Shown here: one piece after another, positions 1-9,202 of the stretch
Layout: every line of letters starts with the position of its first letter
Position numbering within the stretch: the first letter of the stretch is position 1
Assembly (NCBI RefSeq): GCF_017303155.1
Contig: NZ_JAEKJR010000002.1
Coordinates: forward strand, 1,116,001-1,180,000
Length of the DNA stretch: 64,000 nucleotides
Direction of reading: 5' to 3'
Source of the DNA: Microbulbifer salipaludis
GTDB lineage: Bacteria > Pseudomonadota > Gammaproteobacteria > Pseudomonadales > Cellvibrionaceae
The notes under the pieces: model-generated
Databases searched by the model: none
What the model was told of the DNA's origin: nothing
The model's input: only the letters and a program-made list of their open reading frames with translations
Position numbers and translations under genes: made by a program

Positions 1-701
1 GTCGCCGGTTCGGGCGGACGCGGGTGTGCATGGTGCGCTTTGGCAATGTGCTGGGCTCCTCAGGCTCGGTGATTCCACTGTTTACCGATCAGATCAACGC
101 GGGTGGTCCGGTGACCGTCACGCATCCCAAGGTGACCCGCTTTTTCATGACTATTCCCGAAGCGGCCCAGCTGGTCCTGCAGGCGGGGAGTATGGGACGC
201 AAGGGTGAAGTGTTTGTTCTGGATATGGGTGAGCCCGTGCGTATCCTGGATATCGCGCGTCGCCTGGTTCAGATCATGGGGCACACGGTACGCGACGAAG
301 CAAACCCGGATGGCGATATTGAAATCCAGATTACCGGGCTTCGCCCCGGTGAAAAATTGTACGAAGAGCTGTTGTTGGGGGATAAGGTCGCTGGCACCGA
401 TCATCCCTCCATTATGCGCGCCGAGGAGGAGCGCTTGCCCGGCGAGCAGCTGCAGCGGTTGATTGGAGAGTTGCGCAAGGCTTGTACCCTGCAGGATGCG
501 CAAAGTGTGCATCGGCTGCTGATCGAGGCGGTGAAAGATTACGCGCCCAAGCAGTCGCTGGTGGATACCGTGTGGGCCCAGTCAATGGAAGGACGTGATG
601 CGGGTATGTTGTCGGCTGGTGGTGCTGAAGTGAAGGCGTTGCCGCTGCCTGACAGGAGTGGGATGGAGCAGCGATTGAAAGGAAAATTGCCCGAGGTGTG
701 A
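1..701 (+). CDS. Nucleotide-sugar epimerase/dehydratase, CapD/FlaA1 family (3' part)
   Basis: This is the C-terminal part of a polysaccharide-biosynthesis NAD(P)-dependent sugar-nucleotide dehydratase or epimerase; the gene begins before the window and is open through base 1 in frame 3. Visible family signatures are [16 protein letters not shown], a [18 protein letters not shown] stretch, [13 protein letters not shown], and [12 protein letters not shown], which is the typical carboxy-terminal motif of WbpM/CapD-type SDR enzymes. Such proteins are usually membrane-anchored and make 4-keto-6-deoxy sugars for surface polysaccharides. That substrate role comes from the family, since the cofactor-binding half is not in the window. 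The last 50 residues are variable. A terminator follows 50 bases after the stop, so this gene probably ends its operon. Confidence 0.9.
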   Translation, partial: RRFGRTRVCMVRFGNVLGSSGSVIPLFTDQINAGGPVTVTHPKVTRFFMTIPEAAQLVLQAGSMGRKGEVFVLDMGEPVRILDIARRLVQIMGHTVRDEANPDGDIEIQITGLRPGEKLYEELLLGDKVAGTDHPSIMRAEEERLPGEQLQRLIGELRKACTLQDAQSVHRLLIEAVKDYAPKQSLVDTVWAQSMEGRDAGMLSAGGAEVKALPLPDRSGMEQRLKGKLPEV

Positions 702-751
702 GGTTCCCGGCCTGAGTTCACAGAGTTCAGTGATTAGGTTTGCAGCGATCA

Positions 752-784
752 GGCCCGGCGGATTCCGCGGGGCCTTTTCTTTGT
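752..784 (+). terminator. Rho-independent terminator after the CapD-like gene
   Basis: An inverted repeat GGCCCGGCGG / CCGCGGGGCC with an ATT loop region is followed on the plus strand by TTTTCTTT. It sits 50 bases downstream of the stop codon and reads in the direction of the CapD-like gene. Confidence 0.75.
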
Positions 785-796
785 CTGTCAGGCAAA

Positions 797-830
797 AGAA
801 AACCCCGCGACCTTTTCAGGTGCGGGGTTT
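797..830 (-). terminator. Terminator of the distal tRNA-Asn
   Basis: The stem AAACCCCGC / GCGGGGTTT is followed by TTTCTTTT when read on the minus strand. It lies directly downstream of the tRNA-Asn at 838-913. Confidence 0.7.
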
Positions 831-837
831 CATTATT

Positions 838-913
838 TGGCTCCGCCTGCTGGGCTCGAACCAGCGACCCAATGATTAACAGTCATTTGCTCTACCAACT
901 GAGCTAAGGCGGA
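838..913 (-). tRNA. tRNA-Asn (anticodon GTT)
   Basis: This is a 76-base cloverleaf on the minus strand. The acceptor stem TCCGCCT pairs with AGGCGGA, the discriminator is G, and the 3' CCA is encoded. The anticodon loop CTGTTAA gives GTT, and the T arm contains GGTTCGAGCC. The sequence is identical to the copy at 1013-1088. Confidence 0.95.
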
Positions 914-965
914 ATTTTGGGGTAGGGCAGCCACTTGGTGAAGGCGACCCAGAGAGAGCATAGCT

Positions 966-1006
966 CTAAATAAAATCCCCGTAGCCCTTCAAGGCTGCGG
1001 GGATTT
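966..1006 (-). terminator. Terminator between the two tRNA-Asn genes
   Basis: A 14-bp stem, AAATCCCCGCAGCC pairing with GGCTACGGGGATTT, is followed on the minus strand by TTTATTTAG. It lies just downstream of the promoter-proximal tRNA-Asn, so the two identical tRNAs are separated by a terminator. Confidence 0.7.
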
Positions 1007-1012
1007 TGAATT

Positions 1013-1088
1013 TGGCTCCGCCTGCTGGGCTCGAACCAGCGACCCAATGATTAACAGTCATTTGCTCTACCAACTGAGCTAAGGCGGA
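1013..1088 (-). tRNA. tRNA-Asn (anticodon GTT), second identical copy
   Basis: This 76-base cloverleaf is base-for-base identical to 838-913, with encoded CCA and anticodon GTT. It lies 40 bases downstream of a strong promoter-like sequence on the minus strand. Confidence 0.95.
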
Positions 1089-1134
1089 ACTGTCTGATCG
1101 GTCTTGCAAAAGCCGTCCCGGTCAGGTGGCGCGT

Positions 1135-1163
1135 ATCTTATAGAGCGGCCCAAAGCAGGTCAA
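1135..1163 (-). promoter_or_regulatory. Promoter of the tRNA-Asn pair
   Basis: On the minus strand, TTGACC (1158-1163), a 17-base spacer and TAAGAT (1135-1140) are followed by a GC-rich ACGCGCC discriminator. That arrangement is typical of stringently controlled stable-RNA promoters. The predicted start is about 40 bases before the first tRNA. Confidence 0.6.
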
Positions 1164-1239
1164 CCCTTTTACTCAAAAATAAGCCTTTGATTTTGCAGTG
1201 TTTATTTTCTCGCCGGTGACTGAGTGTGGAAGGGTATAT

Positions 1240-1269
1240 TTGTCGCACAGGTGCTCGTCCGCCTACAAT
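1240..1269 (+). promoter_or_regulatory. Possible uvrB promoter
   Basis: TTGTCG (1240-1245), an 18-base spacer and TACAAT (1264-1269) lie about 50 bases before the uvrB start codon. No LexA box of the CTG-N10-CAG type is recognisable in this gap. Confidence 0.35.
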
Positions 1270-1322
1270 TTCGGGCTAACAGACACGGGTATCCCGTGCG
1301 GATCGTTGTTGAGATAGTGCTT

Positions 1323-3329
1323 ATGGAAACGCGACCCTTCGAGGTGGTGAGCAAATACGAGCCGGCCGGTGACCAGCCGGCCGCAATCGAGTCTCTGGTG
1401 GAGGGCATTGGTGACGGCTTGGCGCACCAGACCCTGCTCGGTGTGACCGGGTCGGGCAAGACCTTCACCATGGCGAATGTGATCGCCCAGGTGCAGCGTC
1501 CCGCCATTGTGATGGCGCACAACAAGACCCTCGCGGCCCAGCTGTACGGTGAGCTGAAGGAATTCTTCCCGCGCAACGCTGTGGAATACTTCGTTTCATA
1601 TTACGACTACTACCAGCCCGAAGCCTACGTGCCATCTTCCGATACGTTTATCGAGAAGGATGCCTCGGTGAATGAGCATATCGAGCAGATGCGCCTGTCG
1701 GCCACCAAGGCTCTGATCGAGCGCAAGGACGTCATTGTGGTGGCCACGGTTTCGGCCATCTACGGTCTGGGCGACCCGGACAAGTACCTGAAAATGGTGT
1801 TGCACCTGGATCGCGGGGATATCGTGGATCAGCGCACCATCTTGCGGCGTCTCGCGGAGTTGCAGTACACCCGCAACGATGCCGATTTCCGTCGCGCCAC
1901 CTATCGGGTGCGCGGGGACATCATCGACATCTACCCAGCAGATTCGGATCTGGAGGCGGTGCGCCTCTCCCTGTTCGATGAAGAAATTGAAGAGATCACC
2001 CTGTTTGATCCCCTCACCGGGGAAGTGCTGCACAAGGTGCCGCGCATCACCATTTTCCCCAAATCTCACTACGTGACGCCCCGTGAAACCATCGTCAAGG
2101 CCATTGACCAGATCAAAGAGGAGCTGGAGGAGCGCCTGAAGCAGTTGCGTGAAAACAACAAACTGCTGGAGGCACAGCGGCTGGAGCAGCGCACCCGCTA
2201 TGACCTGGAGATGATGCAGGAACTCGGGTACTGCAACGGAGTGGAGAACTATTCACGCTACCTGTCCGGTCGCGATTCCGGGCAGCCGCCGCCCACGTTG
2301 TTTGATTACCTGCCCCACGATGCGCTGCTGTTTATTGACGAAAGCCACGTCACGGTGCCACAAATTGGTGGCATGTACCGTGGGGACCGCTCGCGCAAAG
2401 AGACGTTGGTGGAATACGGCTTTCGCCTGCCATCGGCCCTGGATAACCGCCCGATGAAATTTGAAGAGTGGGAGGCGCTTTCGCCGCAGACCATCTTCGT
2501 CTCTGCGACGCCGGGCAAGTACGAGGCGGAGCACGCAGGGGCCGTGATTGAGCAGGTGGTTCGCCCGACGGGGCTGGTAGACCCGGAAGTGGAAGTGCGC
2601 CCGGCGGCCACACAGGTGGACGATACCCTGTCGGAGATCCACCGCTGCGTGGCCAAGGATCAGCGGGTGTTGATTACCGTGCTCACCAAGCGCATGGCTG
2701 AAGACCTGACCGACTACCTGCGCGACAACGGCGTGCGTGTGCGCTACCTGCACTCCGATATCGACACGGTGGAGCGAGTGGAGATCATTCGTGACCTGCG
2801 TATTGGTGAGTTCGATGTGCTGGTGGGCATCAACCTGCTGCGGGAGGGCCTGGACATGCCGGAGGTGTCTCTGGTGGCCATCTTCGATGCGGACAAAGAG
2901 GGTTTCCTGCGCTCAGACCGTTCCTTGATCCAGACGATCGGCCGTGCGGCCCGTAACCTCGAGGGCAGGGCGATTCTCTACGCCGACAAGGTGACCGATT
3001 CCATGCGTCGCGCGCTCGACGAGACCCAGCGTCGCCGGGAAAAACAGCTGGCGCACAACGTCGAACATGGGATTACTCCGAAAGGTATCCACAAGAGTGT
3101 GGCGGATATCCTGGAGGGCGCGGTGGCGCCGGGCGTGCCCAAGTCCCGTCGCAAAGTGGCGGAGAAGGGCGGTGCCTACAAGGCAGACCAGAAGCCCCTT
3201 ACCGATCAGCAGCGCTGGGCGCGTATCGAACAGTTGGAAGAGCAGATGTACAATCACGCCAAGAATCTGGAGTTTGAGGCCGCCGCCAAGTTGCGTGATG
3301 AAATCACGCGGATCAAGGAGCAGGCCTGA
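1323..3329 (+). CDS. uvrB: Excinuclease ABC subunit B
   Basis: UvrB is the damage-verification helicase-like subunit of nucleotide excision repair, acting with UvrA, UvrC and UvrD in the cytoplasm. At 668 residues it has the family's normal length. Walker A GVTGSGKT is at residues 40-47, the beta-hairpin region follows with [10 protein letters not shown], and Walker B/DEAD is [10 protein letters not shown]. The conserved [11 protein letters not shown] and QTIGRAARN helicase motifs are present, and a C-terminal UVR domain binds UvrC. I chose the ATG at 1323 (METRPFEVV) rather than the longer frame open from 1224. The family begins there, and the best promoter candidate lies inside the longer extension. 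It appears monocistronic; a CCCGCTCG/CGAGCGGG hairpin (3345-3365) follows without a clear T-run. Confidence 0.97.
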   Translation: METRPFEVVSKYEPAGDQPAAIESLVEGIGDGLAHQTLLGVTGSGKTFTMANVIAQVQRPAIVMAHNKTLAAQLYGELKEFFPRNAVEYFVSYYDYYQPEAYVPSSDTFIEKDASVNEHIEQMRLSATKALIERKDVIVVATVSAIYGLGDPDKYLKMVLHLDRGDIVDQRTILRRLAELQYTRNDADFRRATYRVRGDIIDIYPADSDLEAVRLSLFDEEIEEITLFDPLTGEVLHKVPRITIFPKSHYVTPRETIVKAIDQIKEELEERLKQLRENNKLLEAQRLEQRTRYDLEMMQELGYCNGVENYSRYLSGRDSGQPPPTLFDYLPHDALLFIDESHVTVPQIGGMYRGDRSRKETLVEYGFRLPSALDNRPMKFEEWEALSPQTIFVSATPGKYEAEHAGAVIEQVVRPTGLVDPEVEVRPAATQVDDTLSEIHRCVAKDQRVLITVLTKRMAEDLTDYLRDNGVRVRYLHSDIDTVERVEIIRDLRIGEFDVLVGINLLREGLDMPEVSLVAIFDADKEGFLRSDRSLIQTIGRAARNLEGRAILYADKVTDSMRRALDETQRRREKQLAHNVEHGITPKGIHKSVADILEGAVAPGVPKSRRKVAEKGGAYKADQKPLTDQQRWARIEQLEEQMYNHAKNLEFEAAAKLRDEITRIKEQA

Positions 3330-3385
3330 TTGTTTCTTTTGTTACCCGCTCGCGGCGCGAGCGGGGTCTATGAGGTACCCCCACC

Positions 3386-4672
3386 ATGGTCGAGTTGCTC
3401 TCTCCCGCCGGCACCCTGAAAAGTATGCGTTATGCATTTGCCTACGGCGCCGATGCGGTTTATGTCGGTCAGCCGCGCTACAGCCTGCGTGTGCGCAACA
3501 ACGAGTTCAACAAGGTGGAGAACCTGGCGTCGGCCATCGAGGAGGCCCACGGGCAGGGTAAGAAGGTCTACGTGGCCAGCAATGTGGCGCCGCACAATGA
3601 CAAGTTACGCAGCTACCTGCGGGATATGGAGCCGGTCATCGCTATGCAGCCGGATGCGCTGATCATGTCGGATCCGGGGCTGATCATGCTGGTGCGCGAG
3701 CAGTGGCCCGACATGCCGGTGCACCTGTCAGTGCAGTCGAACGCGGTCAACTGGGCCACGGTGAAATTCTGGCAGCATCAGGGGCTGGAGCGGGTGATCC
3801 TCTCCCGTGAGTTGTCCCTGGATGAAATCGAGGAGATTCGCCAGCGCTGCCCGGAAATGGAGCTTGAGGTGTTTGTGCACGGCGCATTGTGTATGGCGTA
3901 CTCCGGGCGCTGTCTGCTCTCGGGCTACATCAATCACCGCGATTCCAATCAGGGTGCCTGCACCAATGCCTGCCGCTGGGAGTACAGTGCGCACGAGGCG
4001 CGGGAGACAGAAACCGGCGATCTCGTCGTACAGCAGGCGGAACCCCAGGCCATGTTGCTGCAAGAAAAAAGCCGTCCCGACGAATTGATTCCGGTGTACG
4101 AGGACGAGCACGGCACTTACATCATGAACTCCAAAGACCTGCGCGCGGTGCAGCACGTGAAGCGGCTGGTCGACATGGGCATTCACTCGCTCAAGATCGA
4201 GGGTCGCACCAAGTCACACTACTACGTAGCGCGCACTGCGCAGGTATACCGGCAGGCTATCGAAGACGCGAAAGCCGGGCGCGAATTTGACTTTGGCCTG
4301 ATGAAAAGCCTCGAGCACCTGGCCAACCGGGGGTACACCGAGGGCTTTTATCGCCGCCATGTGCCCAGCGAATTCCAGAACTACGAGAAGGGTGCCTCCA
4401 GCAATCCGAACCAGCAGTTCGTTGCTGAAGTAACGTCCGTGGATGGGGGCTGGGTTCAGGTCGATGTGAAAAACCGGTTTGAGCGCGGCGATACGCTGGA
4501 GCTGATTACTCCGCAGGGCAATCACCGGTTCCAGCTGCAGAGGATTGAGAACACCAGCGGCGACGCTGTGGATGTCGCACCCGGCTCCGGGCACACCGTG
4601 CGTATTCCATTACCTGTAACCCTGCCGCACGGGGTTGCGGAATACGCCATGCTGATGCGAGACCTCGGCTAA
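3386..4672 (+). CDS. trhP: tRNA hydroxylation protein, peptidase U32 family (TrhP/YegQ)
   Basis: The protein has 428 residues and belongs to the U32 'collagenase-like' family. The opening MVELLSPAGTLKSMRYAF and the GADAVYVGQPRYSLR stretch identify the YegQ/TrhP branch. In E. coli this branch is needed for prephenate-dependent 5-hydroxyuridine formation at tRNA wobble position 34. The U32 signature lies near residues 160-200 (VHGALCMAYSGRC, then NQGACTNACRW). Its four cysteines are the ones thought to bind an iron-sulfur cluster. A C-terminal beta-barrel-like domain follows from about residue 345. The protein is cytoplasmic. It converges on the Anbu gene across a hairpin. Proteolytic activity is doubtful for this branch, so the peptidase name is historical. 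Confidence 0.88.
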   Translation: MVELLSPAGTLKSMRYAFAYGADAVYVGQPRYSLRVRNNEFNKVENLASAIEEAHGQGKKVYVASNVAPHNDKLRSYLRDMEPVIAMQPDALIMSDPGLIMLVREQWPDMPVHLSVQSNAVNWATVKFWQHQGLERVILSRELSLDEIEEIRQRCPEMELEVFVHGALCMAYSGRCLLSGYINHRDSNQGACTNACRWEYSAHEARETETGDLVVQQAEPQAMLLQEKSRPDELIPVYEDEHGTYIMNSKDLRAVQHVKRLVDMGIHSLKIEGRTKSHYYVARTAQVYRQAIEDAKAGREFDFGLMKSLEHLANRGYTEGFYRRHVPSEFQNYEKGASSNPNQQFVAEVTSVDGGWVQVDVKNRFERGDTLELITPQGNHRFQLQRIENTSGDAVDVAPGSGHTVRIPLPVTLPHGVAEYAMLMRDLG

Positions 4673-4681
4673 CTCGCAGGT

Positions 4682-4706
4682 TGAGGGTGGTGCTGTACCG
4701 CCCTCA
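4682..4706. terminator. Hairpin between convergent trhP and Anbu genes
   Basis: TGAGGGTGGT and ACCGCCCTCA form a 10-bp stem with a 5-base loop between the two converging stop codons. There is no long T-run on either side, so the terminator role rests on position. Confidence 0.45.
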
Positions 4707-4707
4707 C

Positions 4708-5418
4708 TCACGGCATATCGTCAAACAGCAGCTTGATGCCTGCACTCCAGGACCGCCGCAAGCGGTTGAAATACGCATCATCCTCTTCAATCCGTTCCAT
4801 GCTCAGCTCCAGCGCGTCGTTGCGGTATACCGCAACGTCCAGCGGCATGCCCACCGACAAATTCGAGTGCATGGTGGAGTCGAAGGAAATCAGCGCACAT
4901 TTCACCGCCTGGTTCAGCCCGGTATCGTGGTGAATGATGCGGTCCAGGATCGGCTTGCCATATTTGCTCTCACCGATTTGCAGGTAGGGGGTATCGTTGG
5001 TGGCTTCGATGAAGTTTCCCTCGGGGTAGATATGGAAGAGGCGGGGTTCCTCGCCGCGTATCTGGCCACCGAATAACACATGACTACCGAAATCCACGCC
5101 GGCATTCTGCTGTCCGTGGGCATTGTGGGAAATGATCGACTTGACCTGCTCGCCGATCAGTTCTGCGGCGCGAAACAGGCTGTCGACGGAAAACAGGTTG
5201 GGCGTTTCCTCCTCGGTAATCTGGATTTGCAGGCGGCTGATCAGATTCTGTGAGGTGGCGAGGTTGCCGGATGTGAGCAAGGTAAAGCACCGCTCCCCGG
5301 GTTGCTGAAACTGGTGCATTTTGCGGAAGCTGGCAACCTGGTCGACACCGGCGTTGGTACGGGTGTCGGAGGCAAAAACCAGCCCCTCGTTCAATCGCAT
5401 GGCAATACAGTACGTCAT
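4708..5418 (-). CDS. Proteasome-type peptidase, Anbu (ancestral beta subunit) family
   Basis: The start is the ATG at 5418 (MTYCIAMRLNEG), preceded by AGGA; in-frame sequence further upstream has no family resemblance. The 236-residue product matches Anbu, an HslV-like N-terminal nucleophile hydrolase. Removal of Met1 would expose catalytic Thr2. The GLVFASDTRTNAG stretch is the proteasome-fold signature with the conserved Asp, and FRKMHQF supplies the expected Lys. A glycine-rich core (LLTSGNLATSQN, then VLFGGQIRGEEPRLF) follows. Anbu assembles as an open helical ring rather than a closed proteasome; its substrate is unknown. It is the last gene of a cassette with transglutaminase, alpha-E and ATP-grasp genes, 67 bases after the transglutaminase. 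This association is known from genome surveys of amidoligase systems. Confidence 0.9.
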   Translation of the reverse strand: MTYCIAMRLNEGLVFASDTRTNAGVDQVASFRKMHQFQQPGERCFTLLTSGNLATSQNLISRLQIQITEEETPNLFSVDSLFRAAELIGEQVKSIISHNAHGQQNAGVDFGSHVLFGGQIRGEEPRLFHIYPEGNFIEATNDTPYLQIGESKYGKPILDRIIHHDTGLNQAVKCALISFDSTMHSNLSVGMPLDVAVYRNDALELSMERIEEDDAYFNRLRRSWSAGIKLLFDDMP

Positions 5419-5485
5419 GGAAATCCTGTGCGCGTGATGTGCGCTGGAAAGGTAGCACCAGTGGCGAAGCTTGTCATGAGTCGGA

Positions 5486-6337
5486 TCACTGCTGTGCCTG
5501 TTGTTGTTCGTGTCGCTGCATTTTACTTTGCGCGGTGCGGCGATCGACCTGGTCCACCAGGGCATAGGCGTGCATATTTTCTGCGCCGCCGCCCCAGCGA
5601 ATGCCGCGTACCGGCGAGGCGTCGAGGTAATCAATCCCGTGGGCCAGTTTCAGGTGGTGGCTGGCGGTAGCGAGCCCGTTGCTCACATCAAAACTGTACC
5701 AGGCGTCGTCCACCCAAGCCTCCGCCCAGGCGTGACTGGCGATATGTTGGTCATCTCCGGCGTCCACATAGCCGCTGACATAGCGCGCCGGGATACCCAG
5801 CCAGCGGCAACAGGCAATAAAAATGTGGCTGTGATCCTGACACACACCAAAACCCTGGGCAAAGGCGTCGGTTGCGCTACTGTGCGCATGGGTCATGCCG
5901 CTGCGGTAGGGGATGCGTTCCAGCAGTGCGGCCATCATTTCAATCAATGCGTGACGGTCGGTGTGCAGTCGCTCGCCCGCAGGACGGAACCCGCGCGCAA
6001 ATTCGCGTATCGCTTCGCTGGGCTCCGTCAGCGGGGAGGTGCGTAGAAATACCTGCGGCGGTATCCGGTTTTCCCGCTCTGGCTGGTCTTCCTCGCTGAT
6101 CTCCGCCGTACCCTGGGCGCGAATGGTAATACCCTGATGCGGTTGGTCCACGGTGCATACGTGCAGTATGTTGCCGTAGGTGTCGAGGGTGCGATGCACG
6201 CTACCCGGTGCATCCAGATGCCAGTTCAGAATTTGCTGGCCCGCAGACGACTGGGGTGTCAGTCGCAGATACTGGATGCTGTGGGTCACCTCGGTGTCAT
6301 AGGTGAAGTCGGTGATATGGTCGATGCTGAGCTTCAT
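5486..6337 (-). CDS. Transglutaminase-like cysteine peptidase with N-terminal beta domain
   Basis: This 283-residue protein has the usual two-part build. An N-terminal bacterial transglutaminase-like region (MKLSIDHITDFTYDTEVTH, then YLRLTPQ) is followed by a transglutaminase core. The catalytic Cys is in GFGVCQDHSH, the His in IASHAWAEAW, and the Asp in YSFDVSNG, so the triad is complete. There is no signal peptide, so a cytoplasmic role is likely. Enzymes of this family hydrolyse or transfer amide bonds. In this cassette it probably processes a peptide tag or product made by the ATP-grasp/alpha-E pair; that role is inferred. The start overlaps the alpha-E stop by 4 bases, which indicates translational coupling. 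Confidence 0.9.
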   Translation of the reverse strand: MKLSIDHITDFTYDTEVTHSIQYLRLTPQSSAGQQILNWHLDAPGSVHRTLDTYGNILHVCTVDQPHQGITIRAQGTAEISEEDQPERENRIPPQVFLRTSPLTEPSEAIREFARGFRPAGERLHTDRHALIEMMAALLERIPYRSGMTHAHSSATDAFAQGFGVCQDHSHIFIACCRWLGIPARYVSGYVDAGDDQHIASHAWAEAWVDDAWYSFDVSNGLATASHHLKLAHGIDYLDASPVRGIRWGGGAENMHAYALVDQVDRRTAQSKMQRHEQQQAQQ

Positions 6338-7269
6338 GCGCCCTCCCAGTAACTGCGGTGAATCTCGTCGCCGATGGTGTGAATACGCCGCAGTAGATCG
6401 TTCAGGTACTCGTGCAAACCGAAGCGAAGGATGAAGTCGACCTCACCGTACTCCAGACGCGCGTGCAGTTCCGCGCACAGGCGCTTGGCGGCCTGGCCCT
6501 GCTCGCCCTCAATGGCGATCAGCTGGCTCATCAAGGCGCCGATACAGTAGCGCAGCGAGCGCGGCAGTTCCGCCGAAAGAATCAGCAGCTCGGTCACGTT
6601 GCGGGTGGAGAGCCCGCCGGTGTATTTATCGTGGTACGCCTCATAGGCGCCGAGGCTCTGCAGCAGGGCGTTCCACTGATAGAAATCAATCGCGTGATTG
6701 CTGTTGTGCTGGGATTCCATAACCTCCAGTTTTACCCGCAGGATGCGCGTGGTGTTGTCCGCCCGCTCGATAAAGGTCCCCAGGCGCATAAAGTGGAAGA
6801 CGTTGTTATGCAGCATGGTGCCGTAGGCGGCGCCGCGAAATTCGTGGGAGCGTTGCTTGATCCAGTCGATCAGGCTTTTTACTCCCTCGTGACTGATGCC
6901 ACGCTGGCGGCGATGGCGCAGTTCCAGCCAGGTGGCATTGATGCTTTCCCAGGCTTCCGAGGAGAGTTTGTCGCGCACGCTGTGGGCGTTGTCGCGGGCA
7001 GATCGAATGCTGCTGAATATGGAACCGTCATTACTTTCGTCGAACAGGAAGAAAGCCAGCAATGCCTCGGCATTGAGCTCCGGGTAGCTTTCGCGGAACT
7101 GATCCAAACGACCGGTGATGGTCAGCGGCGCCAGCAGTTCCTGCTGGCCGCCTTTCGAATTCGGCATCAGCGACATGTTGTGGCAGACATCCAGCAGGCG
7201 GGTGAGGTTCTCCGCCCGCTCCAGGCTGCGCGCCATCCAGTAAATACTGTTTGCGGTGCGGCTCAGCAT
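6334..7269 (-). CDS. Alpha-E domain protein (DUF403)
   Basis: The 311-residue, mostly helical protein opens with MLSRTANSIYWMARSLERAEN, the hallmark of the alpha-E superfamily. The family is always found next to circularly permuted ATP-grasp proteins, sometimes fused to them. It is presumed to be a partner or scaffold in peptide-bond or amide synthesis; no catalytic residues are established. The gene overlaps the ATP-grasp gene by 7 bases and the transglutaminase gene by 4 bases, so the three should be made in fixed ratio from one mRNA. The length is normal and the frame intact. Confidence 0.9.
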   Translation of the reverse strand: MLSRTANSIYWMARSLERAENLTRLLDVCHNMSLMPNSKGGQQELLAPLTITGRLDQFRESYPELNAEALLAFFLFDESNDGSIFSSIRSARDNAHSVRDKLSSEAWESINATWLELRHRRQRGISHEGVKSLIDWIKQRSHEFRGAAYGTMLHNNVFHFMRLGTFIERADNTTRILRVKLEVMESQHNSNHAIDFYQWNALLQSLGAYEAYHDKYTGGLSTRNVTELLILSAELPRSLRYCIGALMSQLIAIEGEQGQAAKRLCAELHARLEYGEVDFILRFGLHEYLNDLLRRIHTIGDEIHRSYWEGA

Positions 7270-8696
7270 ACGGCGTCCTCCAGTACCCAGGTGTCTTTGG
7301 TGCCGCCGCCCTGGGAAGAGTTGACCACCAGAGAGCCCTCGCGCAGTGCCACCCGGGTAAGTCCGCCGGGCACCAGTTTTATTTCATTGCCACTCAGCAC
7401 GAATGGCCGCAGGTCGATATGCCGTGGCGCAATGCCCTCATTCACCATGGTGGGGCAGGTGGACAGGCACAGGGTGGGCTGGGCGATGTAGTTGGCCGGG
7501 TTGTTGCGCAATAGCCGGCGGAAGGTGTCCAGCTCTTCGCGGCTTGCCATGGGGCCGATCAGCATCCCGTAGCCGCCTGCGCCGTGCACTTCCTTTACTA
7601 CCAGCTCTTCCAGATGGTCCAGCACATAGGCCAGGTCTTCCTCCCGCCGGCACACCCAGGTAGGCACGTTGTTGAGGATCGGCTCCTCGTCCAGATAAAA
7701 GCGGATCATCTCCGGCACATAGGGATAAATGGACTTGTCGTCGGCGACGCCGGTGCCCAGCGCATTGGCGAGGATGACGTTACCGTCGCGGTAGGCGGAA
7801 AGCAGCCCGGGTACACCGAGCATGGAGTCGGGGGCGAAGGCAAGCGGGTCGAGGAAGGCATCGTCGATGCGGCGATAAATCACATGCACCTGGCGTGGGC
7901 CGGTGGTGGTGCGCATGAAAACACAGCCATTGCGGACGAACAGGTCCGCACCTTCTACCAAAGGGACGCCCATCTGTTGCGCGAGAAAGGCGTGCTCGAA
8001 AAAGGCGCTGTTGTAACGCCCGGGGGTCAACACCACCACGCAGGGATTGTCGGCACCGCTGGAGCCCTGCAGGGTTTCCAGGAGCAGGTTGGGGTAGTGC
8101 TCCACTGGGGCCACGCTCTGCGCAAGAAACAGTTCTGGAAACAGGCGCATCATCATCTTGCGGTTTTCCAGCATATAGGAGACCCCAGACGGCGTGCGCA
8201 GGTTGTCTTCCAGTACAAAGTACTCGCCGTTGTTGTCGCGAATCAGGTCGACCCCGGTAATGGGTATGTAGTTGTTCCCGGGCAGGTCGACCCCAAGCAT
8301 CGCCACCTGGAATTGCTGGTTGGTCAGCACCTGTTCGGTGGGAATAATCCCCGCGTGCAGGATTTTCTGCTCGTGATAGATATCGTGTAGAAAGTGATTC
8401 AGCGCGGTAACCCGCTGGCGCAGGCCAAGTTCCAGGTGGGCCCACTCGGAAGCGGGGATGATGCGGGGGATCAGGTCGAAGGGGATCAGGCGCTCGGTGC
8501 CTTCTTCTTCGCCATACACATTGAAGGTGATCCCGAATCGTCGGAACAGGGTGTCGGCCTCGCGGCGCTTTTGTTCCAGGGTGGCGTCCGGCGTATTCTC
8601 AAGCCATTGCAGGTAGGCCCGGTAGTGCGCGTGGACGCCGTCGCTATGCAGCATCTCATCATAGAGGTGGGGTGCTGGTTGTTCGATGGCTGTCAT
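7263..8696 (-). CDS. Circularly permuted ATP-grasp type 2 protein (predicted amidoligase)
   Basis: This 477-residue protein is the first gene of the Anbu cassette. Its features match circularly permuted ATP-grasp type 2 proteins (DUF404/DUF407). They include the segment YDEMLHSDGVHAHY, GITFNVYGEEEGTERLIPFD near residue 55, the ITGVDLIRDNNGEYFVLEDN metal and ATP-binding strand near residue 150, and VVKEVHGAGGYGMLIGP near residue 375 with the ATP-grasp lysine and glycine-rich loop. The family is predicted to form amide bonds between a carboxylate and an amine at the expense of ATP. The natural substrate is not known. No signal peptide is present. The promoter should lie in the 307-base gap shared with tRNA-Val. 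Confidence 0.9.
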   Translation of the reverse strand: MTAIEQPAPHLYDEMLHSDGVHAHYRAYLQWLENTPDATLEQKRREADTLFRRFGITFNVYGEEEGTERLIPFDLIPRIIPASEWAHLELGLRQRVTALNHFLHDIYHEQKILHAGIIPTEQVLTNQQFQVAMLGVDLPGNNYIPITGVDLIRDNNGEYFVLEDNLRTPSGVSYMLENRKMMMRLFPELFLAQSVAPVEHYPNLLLETLQGSSGADNPCVVVLTPGRYNSAFFEHAFLAQQMGVPLVEGADLFVRNGCVFMRTTTGPRQVHVIYRRIDDAFLDPLAFAPDSMLGVPGLLSAYRDGNVILANALGTGVADDKSIYPYVPEMIRFYLDEEPILNNVPTWVCRREEDLAYVLDHLEELVVKEVHGAGGYGMLIGPMASREELDTFRRLLRNNPANYIAQPTLCLSTCPTMVNEGIAPRHIDLRPFVLSGNEIKLVPGGLTRVALREGSLVVNSSQGGGTKDTWVLEDAVC

Positions 8697-9003
8697 CCAT
8701 GGGTCCCCGTTTTATTGTGTGCCATTAATGGTGCAAGCACCGTGCCAGTGCCTGTGTTCCAGAGCGGGGCGTGCCTGTGCCCAAAACTGGGCCGAAGCGC
8801 CGGGTAGGGTGGTCAGCGGCCGGGCCGCACGGAGAGAGTGGCGAGGGGCAAAGCTGCCCGCGGTTATGGAAATCCCCCCAAGTGCTTGATTGGCGGAAAT
8901 ATTTTCTGATCTGGACAGTTGAAATGGCCAAAAGCCGGTGCTAAAGTTCGCGTCCTCTGCAGCGGGGCCTGTCTTATGTAGGTGTCCCGGTCTGCCACTC
9001 TTT
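8697..9003. other. Divergent intergenic region between ATP-grasp cassette and tRNA-Val
   Basis: No supportable open frame is present in these 307 bases. The right end carries the tRNA-Val promoter candidate. I found no confident promoter for the leftward cassette. Confidence 0.6.
8919..8947 (+). promoter_or_regulatory. Promoter of tRNA-Val
   Basis: TTGAAA (8919-8924), a 17-base spacer and TAAAGT (8942-8947) are followed by a TCGCGTCC discriminator. The site lies about 55 bases before the tRNA. Confidence 0.5.
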
Positions 9004-9080
<77 letters not shown>

Positions 9081-9202
9081 GTTTTCCACGAGTTTTTTCA
9101 TCTATCCTGATCTGACTCGTTCCGGGCCCTGGCCCAAACATCACTCACATGTGAATCATGCGGTCTTTCGTAGGGATCGCCACTGATAGATAAGGAAGTG
9201 CA

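Noticed and set aside
1089..1322. A LexA (SOS) box before uvrB
   Set aside because: No CTG-N10-CAG site with the usual AT-rich centre was found.
6412..7491. A 359-codon plus-strand frame over the alpha-E gene
   Set aside because: Shadow of the alpha-E gene; no motif and no ribosome site.
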